Shown one piece after another: positions 45,048-55,149 of a stretch of DNA of 64,000 bases; position 1 is the stretch's first letter; each line of letters begins with the position of its first letter. The stretch lies in contig CM040118.1 of assembly GCA_022559845.1 (NCBI GenBank), forward strand, positions 159,236,331 through 159,300,330, given 5' to 3'. Source of the DNA: Amorphophallus konjac (lineage: Eukaryota; Streptophyta; Magnoliopsida; Alismatales; Araceae). The notes beneath the pieces are model-generated. The model was not told where the DNA came from, did no database searches, and was given only the letters and a program-made list of their open reading frames with translations. Both the position numbers and the translations under genes were made by a program.

Positions 45048-45891
45048 AATTAAATAGAGGCGGGCTTTGAGCAAACAGAAAGGGTACCTTCCACAATGCC
45101 TCCATATTCGGTAGGTTCCGCATCCATAAGGGCTTGAAGTCTTCCTTGCTTCTTGACAACAATTGGAAGTTTTTCCGGTGGAGCTTGCTCGTTGAGGAGT
45201 GGACAATTTGGGATTCTATTATCCCGACTCCCACAGCGAAGACAGGCACCAAGTCTTCTCCAACACTCATCAGCCTTGTGTCTGGGCTTCATACAATACT
45301 TGCATAGTTCCTTCGATGGAGTAGCAACCGAGACGATTTGTTTGTCAAACGATCTTAGCTTATTATCCTTATAAACATCACGCCCATCTTTATTGAAGTT
45401 ACGCCCGTAAAAATTGGGCCCCTTTCTCCCGAAGGAGGGCTTGAAATTACCGGAGCTAGTTACTGGCTCCCCCTTGGCATCTCTTCCCCGGATGTGATCG
45501 GACATCTCCGTTGCATCTTCTAAGAGTTGGGATCTTCTCACCGCATCGACATATACTTGGATATCCATCGGGCCGAGTTGAGTAATATATTGGGGCTTTA
45601 AACCATTTAAAAACCTCCTCGCTTTCATCTTTTCGGTACCCACAAAGTGTGGCGTACCAAGATAACTCACGAATAGGGTTTCATTTTCGCTACTGTCAAA
45701 CTCCTTTGCTTCAAAGAAGCGAATTCGGTAGCCTTCCTCTCTTGCACCCTTTCGGAGAAATACTTGTTGTTGAAGTGTTCTACAAACTCTTCCCACAATA
45801 CTTGGTCGTGTGGTAGAGTTGCTTCGACCGATTCCCACCAAGTACGGGCATCCCTTTCTAGTTGAAAGGTAGCGAGTAGGACCTTCTCCTC
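45048..45891 (-). pseudogene. gag: Element H: Tekay-like gag relic
   Basis: On the minus strand the sequence encodes [19 protein letters not shown] and FVEHFNNKYFSERVQERKAT in one frame. After a frameshift near 45690 it encodes [36 protein letters not shown], and the knuckles CKYCMKPRHKADEC and [14 protein letters not shown], ending in GGIVEGTLSVCSKPA. It is close to the Gag of element D. The left side is cut by the CACTA terminus just before the protease, and the right side by the LTR of element F. Confidence 0.87.
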
Positions 45892-47661
45892 TGTTGACAC
45901 TTGTTTTTTGCCGATAAGTTGAGTCATTTCTCTTACTCTCATTTATTGATGTCTCGAGTTGTCCATCACTCATTAGGCAGTTTCCAGGTAACATCTTTGG
46001 GCCTATTTTATGGGTAGCCTCCCTCCCTAGCTAGGTCTACTTCAATTCAGGGCTTAATGGGCCTTGCTTTTGGGTAATTGATCATTTCCCTAAAATTTCA
46101 AGCGTCCAATTCATGAACGGTCAATCCCTGGCCGCACAACCCATGCGCAGTCCAATTTGGGCCGTCCATACATTTATGGGATATTTTAGTTGATTTTTGA
46201 ATTATCACCGACATGATCTCACACGGCCCATGATTAGCCGTTCAACTTGATGAGCGGGCTGACATTAACCCTTCTTGTCCTAGAGTCCTAAGCTCGGTTG
46301 ATTGTTCAGATAATTATCTAATTATCTCATTTATCTTGATTTTCCACCGATAGGACATAAGCGGTGGGATCTTGACCGCTCTTGGGATAAAAGGTTCACA
46401 AGTGACCGTTCATCTCGTCAGAGTCCAACGGCGATGTTTTCGGTCAGCTCGATGGATAATTGGTTTCTATTTTCTATTTTATTGAATTTCCACCGACAGT
46501 GATGGACGGCCTATATGTAGACCACCGAACCTGATGTGTGGTCTATCGAGAGACCGTTCATCTCTGAATTTCTGAAGATTTAACAGTTTTTCTCTCTTCA
46601 CTCGTGGATTTATACCCAACTTTCTCCCATTATTTTCTCTGCGAATACTGAGCCAAATTCGATGCGTTTCTTCTGGTTGAGAGAGAATTCATTTATCTAC
46701 ACATTTTGTGTTATCATCTCGACGTGAAAATGGCTGAAAATCCTAATTTCGAGCTAAGACTTTAGTGCTCTATAAATAGACCCTAGAGGCCGGGCTTGAA
46801 AAGGGGGGGGGGGGGGGGGGGGGGGGGCGACGGCGAAGCCCTACCGAATCTGTGAGCGACCTACCACCAGGGAGGGAGGCCTTCTACGTCCCACATGCCT
46901 CCAGTTCAGGGAGTAGTCTTGTTTTCAGTCATTAGCTCATTTAGTCCCATCGTTTGTTTTGTTTGCATGCATCACTTTTCCTATATTTCTCCCACATTTT
47001 CCTACTCTCAAACACCATTTGCAACACCCTCCTATGTTTTCGGCACCCCTAGGGGTTTTAAACTCCCCAGGTATCCCCCATTCCGTTTAGTCATGTTCAT
47101 CCCATTCCGTTTTAGCATCTACTACACTTTATAGTTCTAACTTGGGTTTTCTTTGTGTTCTACACGTGGTTTTGCAGGTCAGCAACACACTAGCGCGAGG
47201 CGCACACTCTTTCTGGCCAGCCGAAAAAGGGTGGAGGTTCGGACTTTTACAACTTACGGCGTGGTGGTCTCGTGTGGTTTCCAATCGTCCGTTCGAGGTG
47301 AAGAGCGGCTGATAATGCACCGTCCTTCTTCATCCCACAGTTGAATCGGAGCCGTTTGTCTTCCAGTCGTTCTTGGTCCCGCGTTCATCCTCGGCGTCTG
47401 CGAGCGGTCTGTCACGCGACCGCACATCCATACAGGCGGTTCCTTCAGAGCCGCAGGTCTTCGCAGCGCTGGTTTTTAAGGCGAGTACCTCTCCCTCTTT
47501 TCAAGATACGACACATTCATTGCGTTCGGTATCTTGGTGGCGATCACGCAGGTTCATATACTTCTGTTCCCTTCTTTTAGATCATTTAGTTCTCATATTG
47601 ATTTAGTAGAAGGGATAGGAGAGACTTTTAAAGCCGATAAAGTGGAAAAAACATGTCAACA
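45892..47661 (+). repeat. 5' LTR of element F
   Basis: It is 1770 bp, close in length to the element E LTR. The TATA box TATAAATAGA is at 46771-46780. A run of 25 G at 46803-46827 sits where transcription would begin. Confidence 0.75.
46771..46780 (+). promoter_or_regulatory. TATA box of the element F LTR
   Basis: TATAAATAGA, about 30 bp before the poly-G run. Confidence 0.7.
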
Positions 47662-47671
47662 CCCTCTTTTT

Positions 47672-47689
47672 TGGCGATCACGGTGGGAC
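47672..47689 (+). other. Primer-binding site of element F
   Basis: TGGCGATCACGGTGGGAC, ten bases after the LTR end. It is identical to that of element E. Confidence 0.7.
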
Positions 47690-48948
47690 GCCTAACGCCC
47701 ATCGTGTTAGTGACTTGCTGACCCTCTCCTTGCTTTATTAGTTCTTGTTCTTGAGTGGTTTCAGGTCGATCTTCACTGTCCACGTTTCTGCTTTCTGCCC
47801 TCTGGAATTTGTGCGGTTCTCCCAGAGCCATCAACCTTATTCTGCGGCCGTCGGCCCACCGCTCTTCTCTACGAACAATGCCATTCCTTCTGCCACCCTG
47901 CTTGCTCCAGCGGTTCTCTACCGCCCATACATCGTTGCTGCGGTTTGTTACGGGCCGCCCAAGTTCCAGGCTCAGGTACGTCTCCGTCTTCGTACTGTTA
48001 GTTTTCATTGACGTTCTGCAGTTGCTGCAGGTCCGTCCCCGAGAGTCCACGGTCTGTGCTAGACCATTCGTCCAGTACGTCCTATCCCCTGCCTCTGTTC
48101 ATTTCATCGTTTGGTTCCTTTTACCATTCTGTTAGTCGTATTACTCCCTACTGTTGAACGGTCCAACCAGGACCGTCCACCTCCCTGCACGGTCTCCCAG
48201 GGATCATCCATGTGTGCTATAGTGCACCCGAGCTTCCATTGTTGATTATCATGTTATATCATCTTCGTGATCCCTTGGTGCTACTGTTGATCTCTCCTGT
48301 TTGCTAGTTGGTTCTGCATGATTATTACATCTATCATGACTTGTTGTTCATTGATTGCTAGTTCCTAGGCTAGACATTTGCACGCACTCCGGTGCCACAT
48401 AGGGTCATACATACTCTTCATAGTAGTTGCATTCCTACTGAGGTAGGGTTTCCTCTCGTCTCCATACTCCTTGGAGCCGACTAGGGGACCTTGCCGAGGA
48501 CCTCCGTAAGTCCCCGTGAGCCGTGGATTCCCACACGGACGCCAGGCAGGTTGTACCGTACCACCCCCCAGTCTAGGGTTTGCATCAGCGAGAGAGAGAG
48601 TCCCCTAGAGTCAGCCAGTTCCCCATCTCCTACCCCTATTAGGCACCTTTGTGGTTGAGTGAACTCACATCTTAAGTAATTCACTAAGGTTCTAAAAGGA
48701 AAAAATTCATAAAATCTGGCGCGTATCATCCATAATTTGGGTGTTCACTTGGTTGTCTCTCTCCTCATCTCTTCTCTCTCTTGTGTGGCATCGCTTGGTT
48801 GTCATTTAGATTTTGGTTAGGATTGTTTGCCTCTTCTTCCTAGCTACTCTAGTATATATGGAGTTGCCTCACACCCTCAGGATCATCTCCTAGGGGCAGC
48901 TCGCATTTCTATTCCTATCTTAATCCCCTGTTCGACTCATCACCCACC
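47690..48948 (+). other. 5' leader of element F
   Basis: No convincing coding sequence. It holds the conserved stem-loop motif at 48499-48557 and several pyrimidine-rich stretches ending in CAG (for example 48002-48031) that could be splice acceptors. Confidence 0.6.
48499..48557 (+). promoter_or_regulatory. Conserved leader stem-loop motif, copy in element F
   Basis: GACCTCCGTAAG, then the stem CCGTG/CACGG around the 8-nt loop GATTCCCA (48521-48538), then GGTTGTACC. Compared with element D the middle stem pair has changed on both sides (T/A to G/C). Confidence 0.75.
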
Positions 48949-49665
48949 ATGTCATCCTACAACTTCTCCCATTCCCATGAGAATTCTCTCCCTCAGGGAC
49001 TTCTCGAGGACCCGCCTAGGGTCGCCCATATGCAGGGGGGAGAGGGAACTGCCCCTCCTCTCCCGACCATTGTCATCGAGGGCTCTCAGCCCTCCCTTTC
49101 TCTGGTTCCGCTTCACAGAATTCGGCCAATCAGATTCTTAACATGATGGCCCAGCTTGATTCTTAACATATGGTTTATATATTAACTGGAGGGGATCTGG
49201 GTTCTTCCCCTTATCAAGTGGCTGATGGGCAGAGGTAGAAGCCTGGCCCGCTTCCGTAGTGGGGAACCGAGAACCTGAGGATGCATCGGAGTGAGATCAA
49301 TGGGGGCCGAAGAGGTGGCCCTTAATCCGCCCTTCCCTGGCCATTATCCACCTTATGGGCTGCCCCCTCAGTCAGTTTATCCTTCAGCTCCCTACTCTGG
49401 ATCTGCCTTTCTTGCCGTATCTCCTCCTTCCGGGGAACGGGAAATTCTTGACAAATGGGCTACCATGCAGCAGCAGATTGACCTCCTCCACAAGCGGGTT
49501 GGCCCGTAGTCTCTAGCCGATGTCCCCATTCTTAACTTCAGGGACATTCGCTTCCCTCCACAGTCTGAGCTCCCCGTTACCAGAAATATGACGGGAATGG
49601 CAACCCGTTTATTCATGTCAGGGAGTTCCTCTATGAATCGACGCAGTTCCAACACGACGACGTTT
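48949..49665 (+). pseudogene. gag: Gag of element F, frameshifted and cut by the gap
   Basis: It starts MSSYNFSHSHENSLPQGLLE at 48949. A proline-rich part (FPGHYPPYGLPPQSVYPSAP) and a short helix (LDKWATMQQQIDLLHKRV) follow. A TAG at 49507-49509 and a frameshift near 49590 come before the gag core KYDGNGNPFIHVREFLYEST, which corresponds to the core in element E. Another frame change lies before 49291. The sequence stops at the N block. Confidence 0.75.
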
Positions 49666-49765
49666 NNNNNNNNNNNNNNNNNNNNNNNNNNNNNNNNNNN
49701 NNNNNNNNNNNNNNNNNNNNNNNNNNNNNNNNNNNNNNNNNNNNNNNNNNNNNNNNNNNNNNNNN
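49666..49765. other. Assembly gap (100 N)
   Basis: Exactly 100 unknown bases, the usual placeholder for a gap of unknown size. Elements F (left) and G (right) are unrelated parts facing each other across it. Confidence 0.97.
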
Positions 49766-52595
49766 TCTGAGCCATGTAGGGGGCGCTCGCTTGGAGGTGC
49801 AGCAATACCCATTTCCTGTCGAAGTGCCGCTCCCGACAGTAGCTCCTTGGAGGGGTCCAATTGATAAACTTCATCCATATAGGACGTTTGTACGTCGAGA
49901 AGATAGAACTCAGACGTACTACAGGCAAACGTCCTGGCTGTTCATTCTGCTAAATTTGCATGGGTTATCTGCAGAAAGCCCGATAGCTGGCATATTGAAC
50001 AAGCCACTGTTTATATCATTTCATTATGTCGATGGTTGGGGCATGGACCATCTTGACTTATTTCGATGCCTTGACTTTCGCGGCCATAATGATCTGGCTG
50101 CTTTAGTAGAGAAGTGCCAGATATTTGGTGATGTGTGCTGGCTCATCAAGGAGGCTGCTTCCCGCTCCAAGGAGGTAGCTTATCTGTACTGGTCACTTTC
50201 TGTATTCTATGACGGCCCGGCAGGTAAGATTTCTTCTTTTCTGATTGCAGTGTTTTCTGCTTAGCATCTGAATTTCACACCCACTGATCCCATCACCCTT
50301 CTGCCACTTTCAACAGACCGGCCTGATATAAAGCGGCAGGGGCTCTATAGAAAGATTATTGCGCAGGCCGAGAAGCCTACTTATTTTGAAGTCCCTGCTG
50401 CAGCACCGACCACTACTCCCCTGCCTCTTGGTAAGAAGAGGAAGGCTTCCGCAGTCAAGACTGCAGTTGGGAAGGCCAGGAAGGCCAAAAAGGCCCATAT
50501 TCAGCAGTCGACTTCGATGGCGATGGACACTGGGACCCCTCTCCCCGTCATTCCATCATTCGATGAGTTTGAGCTGCAAAGGGAGGCTGCTCAGACACCG
50601 ATTCAGGGTAACATCAAAAGGTTGCATTTGCATTCTTCACTGTCTTCTGCAGGATCTCAAATAAGTCCTTGAATCTGACCCATTCTTTTTGCACAGCCCA
50701 AGAGACAGTCATAGCACCTTCTGTGGTGGAGACCAGATTGCCTTCTCCTACGCCGGCTAGTGAGGTGGGGGGTAAGTGTATCTTCTCATCTGTTTCATAC
50801 CTGTATTTATTTTCTTTGCTACATTTCTCAGAGGTCTCTTTTTGCATCAGTGGCAGGCGAGGAACAGACTGAGGCTATGGTGACAGAAGAATTGCTTCAA
50901 CCACAGGAGGGTTACAAGGCTCAGTCGAAGCAGCGTACTGTTCCGGCCAGGCGCATAATTACTCGGTCTGCATCTCGACATGTTTTAGAGGTGGCCCCAC
51001 AACGTATAGCTAGTGTGGAAATATCCTTAGGCAGTTCTAAGACCGCCTCTGATGAGGATGAAGCGACCTTTAGGGACAGTGAGGGGGATGCTTCTGAATC
51101 AGAGGCCCCACTTGTATTTGCAAAAGGTGCTCTGTCTTTTCAGCCTGCTAAGCTGGTGGCGCTATCTCCTGAGGAGGAGTTGCAAGAGGAGTTTGCCGGG
51201 CTCGATACCGAGATTGACATAACTCCACCATTTGTCATTCAGACTACGGAGCTTCCTTCTCTTTCACCCCACTTCGAGGATGTGGACCCTGCTTCAGGGG
51301 TGGGTTCCTTTTCATGTTTGTTGCTTCATCTGCCCCCCCCCCTCTTTCTTCCTTTTTTTTTTAGCGCTGAAGTTGCTTTGTTTTGGTCTCAGGGCATTGC
51401 CATTGCTAGCTCAGACATAACTGCGGCTATCACGGACATTTCTTCTATAAACTGGGCTATTGTCCCTTTTCAGCCTTTAACTTGCACGGGAATTCCTGAG
51501 ATCATTCGCCCTGTGCCAGCGCGGATACAGTCTTCGACAGATTTAGCATCGTTGGACTTAGGATCATCAGGAGAGATTTCCCTCCTTGTTAAGGCCTCAG
51601 AGTTCAGAGCCGAAATAGACCCAGCCAGAAGCTCCGCTTTTATACCGGCTGTCATAATGTCAATCGCGCCTGAGTCAGCAGTCCCTGCCACAGTGGCTAT
51701 AGAGACTGGATTTCTGCCTTTACAGACTAGGGACCCTTCGCCCCCATTATCAGGAAGAGTAGCTGGAGACGAAGCCTTTATTCAGGAGACTCATGAAGAG
51801 ATAGCTCCATCATTCATTGGTCCTCCCTCCGCGAATGTTCAAACCATAGCACCCGAGACAGCGGAGGGGGAATCTTTAGTTCAGCCAGAGGGCACGGAGA
51901 GGGACCGGCCAGTTCTTCCAGCAGATTTGCCGTCTTCATCCTCTCAGCCGGATGTCGCACTGTGGGCAGATATTGATAGCGAAGTGACCTTCGAAGTAGC
52001 TCCTCTTCCTTTGCCTGGCTTTACTTCACCTGAGAGTTTTGTCTGGCAACATCTGGGCATGCTGCGCCAGCTAGTGGAGTCCCAGCCCGGACTAACCTAT
52101 CCACAGTTGAAGGAGATAGCTGAGCGCTTCACCGCCGGCTTGCAGGCGATGGGATGTCCCACAGAAATATGGGCCCAGCGGGTTCTTTTATTGTTAAAAT
52201 TTGTTCATCGCCGGGATTTCTTGACACATATCATGTCTGACAAACTGGCGGCTTTGAAGTTGCAAAGAATGGAATGCAAATCCGAGCTGGCGAAGACGAA
52301 CTTTATTCTTCAGGAGCGACAGTGCCAAATGCAGTCTTTGGCGGAGCGGGAGCAGTTTGTGCGTGATCGGATAACTACCCTGGAAGCTGAACTGTCCGAT
52401 CTCCAAACTGAGCTGCCGCAGCTAACAACTTCTCGACCGCAGCTCGAGGAAGAAGCAGCTCTATTAGAGGGGCAGGTGGCGTCCTTTCAAGACGAGTCCG
52501 TTCGACTGCAGGAGGAGGAGGCTCGTCTTCATGAACTGGGAGCCGCCCCTTATGTGGGTCTTCTGGCTTTCGAGGATATCTTCAGGCAGCCATGA
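49766..52595 (+). CDS. Five-exon antisense gene of element G, open throughout, 5' end in the gap
   Basis: Predicted exons are up to 50223, 50317-50607, 50697-50771, 50851-51299 and 51393-52595. All introns are GT-AG, and the phases (1,1,1,0) fit, giving one frame of over 800 codons without a stop. Exon 1 encodes a globular domain not recognised (PYRTFVRREDRTQTYYRQTS ... NKPLFISFHYVDGWGMDHLD ... EVAYLYWSLSVFYDG). Exon 2 is basic (KKRKASAVKTAVGKARKAKK), perhaps a nuclear signal. Exons 3-5 are acidic and disordered. The last 150 residues form a coiled coil (SELAKTNFILQERQCQMQSL and onward), ending IFRQP. Its position matches the antisense genes of A and B, but no sequence similarity is seen. Confidence 0.72.
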
Positions 52596-52939
52596 ACCAT
52601 CTTCTCTTTCTTTTTCTTTTGTACTCTTTTGCGATACAACGTCCCCTCGGGGCCCTTTATGTACTCACTTATTAATGAAAAGAAATCTTTGGCTTCACGC
52701 GTATCCATTTTCTTCTGCATGTGGTTTTATCACTTTGAGAAGTGGGGTAGCGGTTTTAGCAATTCCTCATGCGAATGGCCCGTACTTGGCAGGAGAGCGT
52801 CCACCCCCTCAGAGAAAGGATGGGGAACTCGCTCCACCGCGTGACGGCATCCGGGGAGGTGCTTAAACCGGATTCTGTTGGTAGCAGCAATCGTCCCTCT
52901 TGGCAATATGTGCTGTGAGGGAAACAATTTGCAGAAATG
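52596..52939 (+). other. 3' flank of the antisense gene
   Basis: No gene. ATTAATGAAAAG at 52671-52682 could serve as a weak polyadenylation signal for the antisense gene. The long plus ORF at 52531-52866 is not supported by any domain. Confidence 0.45.
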
Positions 52940-53880
52940 TGAAAGAAGAGGTTTCATCGGACTAGACGAAAGGTCTAGACTGGGTAGAGGTTATAGCAGG
53001 TGGGACATTGAAAAAGGGTATGGGGTTTTCATCAGAACGGCCATAAAGTCCGAACTGGACAGATTGTATCATTGGCCGGGTGATGTACCGATCAGCCAAC
53101 GGTTGACTTCATCATCGATATTGAGCTTATATTGATGCAAGGGGGATTTCATATGTTTTATCAGAATAGACGTAAGGTCTAAACTGGATATGGTTTCATC
53201 ATTGATCAGGCAAGGTGCCAATCGATCAACAGTTGGTTTCATCATCGATATTGGGTTTATATCGACGCAAAGAAGAGTTTCATCAGCATAGACGAAAGGT
53301 CTAAACTGGCTAGGGTTTCATCATTGATCGGGCAGGGTGCCAATCGATCAACAGTTGGTTTCATCATCAATATTGGGTTTATATCGATGCAAAGAAGAGT
53401 TTCATCAGCATAGATGAAAGGTCTAAACCGGCTAGGGTTTCATCATTGATCGGGCAGGGTGCCAATCGATCAACAGTTGATTTCATCATCGATATTGAGT
53501 TTATATCGATGCAAAGGGGTTTATAAGTTTCATCAGAATAGACGAAAGGTCTAAACTGCAAGATTTCATCATTGATCGGGCAAGGTGCCGGTCGATCAAC
53601 AGTGGGACGTCGGTAGAGGCGTAGGTCTCGTCAGGATAGACGTAAGGTCTATTCCAGCAGGTTTTTATCACAGGTGAGGCTTGCCAAGAAATGCGTAGGC
53701 TTCATCAGGACAGACGTGAGGTCTGAGCTGGATAGGCTTCATCAGAATGGTGATGGGTTTCGTCGTCGGTGGGACGTTTGAAAGAGGGTATGTGAATTTT
53801 ATCAGGGTAACCGTAAGGTCTATCCCGGAAGGGTTTTATCATCGGTGGGGAATGAAGCCGACTGACCGACGGGAGGTTTC
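52940..53880. repeat. 122-bp tandem repeat of element G, first block
   Basis: Units carry AGACGAAAGGTCTAAACTGG, GGTTTCATCATTGATCGGGC, GCCAATCGATCAACAGTTGG and TTGGGTTTATATCGATGCAA in order. Clear copies lie at about 53045-53560 and degenerate ones at 52940-53040 and 53600-53880. TTGATCG...CGATCAA forms an inverted pair in each unit. Confidence 0.82.
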
Positions 53881-53931
53881 ATCAGTAAAAGGGAGGTAAA
53901 GGTAGCGTGCCTGTTGGCATGGAACTTTTGA

Positions 53932-54154
53932 ATTACCACATTACTGACCCAAGTGCCCTTTCAGGTTTTCACCGGAGCCAGCCCCCTCTTGCTTTTGCCC
54001 ACGCGCCCTTTCGAGTTTTCACGTGGCGGGGTACCTGATTTTGCCTGCAGTGCCCTTTCGGGTTTTTACCACAGCTGGGTTTTGGCCATTTTTGCCCTTG
54101 TCCGGGATATCCGGACAAGCCTGGCGGGGTATCTCTATTTTTAACCCCATTTTT
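53932..54154. repeat. 223-bp segmental duplication in element G, copy 1
   Basis: ATTACCACATTACTGACCC to TTTTTAACCCCATTTTT, duplicated at 54888-55113. It contains three copies of GCCCTTTCGGGTTTTCAC. Confidence 0.87.
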
Positions 54155-54234
54155 TTATTATATATACGTATATATATTTCTTGAATTGGGACTTCAGCAC
54201 GGATCAGGCGATGTGCTGCTCCATTAGTGACTGC

Positions 54235-54880
54235 TCTTATCATCGGTATTGGGTTTATACCGATGCAAGGATTTCATAGGCTTCATCAGGATAGACGTAA
54301 GGTCTAGACTGGGTAAGTTTCATCATTGATCGGGCAGTGTACCAATCGATCAACAGCAGGTTTCATCATCGGTATTGGGTTTATACCAATGCAAGGATTT
54401 CATAGATTTCATCAGGATAGACGAAAGGTCTGGCCTGGATAGGTTTCATCGTTGATTAGGCAGTGTGCCAATCGATCAACAGTTGGTTTCATCATCGATA
54501 TTGGGTTTATATCGGTGTAAAGGATTTCATAGGTTTTATCGGCATAGACGTAAGGTCTAAGCCGGACATGTTTCATTGCTGATCGGGTGAGTGTGCCCAT
54601 TGATCAGCAGCATGTTTCATCACGGTATTGGGTTTATACCAATGCAAGGATTTCATAGGTTTTATCGGCATAGACGTAAGGTCTAAACCGGACAGGTTTC
54701 ATTGCTGATCGGGTGGGTGTGCCCATTGATCAGCAGCAGGTTTCATCACAGTGGGACCTGGGACAAGGTATGAGGGCTTTTATCAGGATAGACGTAGGGC
54801 CTATACTGAGTGGGTCTAATCGTCGATCGGGCAAGGCGCCGGTCGATTGACGAGGAGTTTATGGCGGGAGGTGAGGCTTT
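54235..54880. repeat. 122-bp tandem repeat of element G, second block
   Basis: The same family as 52940-53880, with about four copies (near 54290, 54415, 54540 and 54665) and a degenerate end copy at about 54780. Confidence 0.82.
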
Positions 54881-54887
54881 CTTTGGG

Positions 54888-55113
54888 ATTACCACATTAC
54901 TGACCCAAGTGCCCTTTCGGGTTTTCACCGGAGCCAGCCCCCTCTTGCTTTTGCCCACGCGCCCTTTCGGGTTTTCACGTGGCGGGGTACCCGATTTTGC
55001 CTACAGTGCCCTTTCGGGTTTTCACCACAGCCGGGTTTTTGGCCATTTTTTTGCCCTTGTTCAGAATATCTGAACAAGACTGGCGGGGTATCACTATTTT
55101 TAACCCCATTTTT
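54888..55113. repeat. 223-bp segmental duplication in element G, copy 2
   Basis: Partner of 53932-54154, offset by about 956 bp, with a few substitutions and a longer T/C-rich tail. Confidence 0.87.
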
Positions 55114-55149
55114 CTTTTCTTTTCTTCTTTTTTTTTATTTGGTATGCGA

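Larger units (their letters stand above)
45892..49665 (+). mobile_element. Element F: Ogre/Tat-like Ty3 element, 5' part, cut by the assembly gap
   Basis: The order is LTR (45892-47661), primer-binding site (47672), a leader of 1.26 kb with the conserved stem-loop, and gag from 48949 running into the N block. The LTR ends are mirror images (TGTTGACA ... TGTCAACA). It is inserted in the gag of element H. The primer-binding site and gag core match element E. Confidence 0.8.

Noticed and set aside
49588..49928. ORFs that read through the N block
   Set aside because: They include translated N and cannot be real. Only the parts outside 49666-49765 were used.
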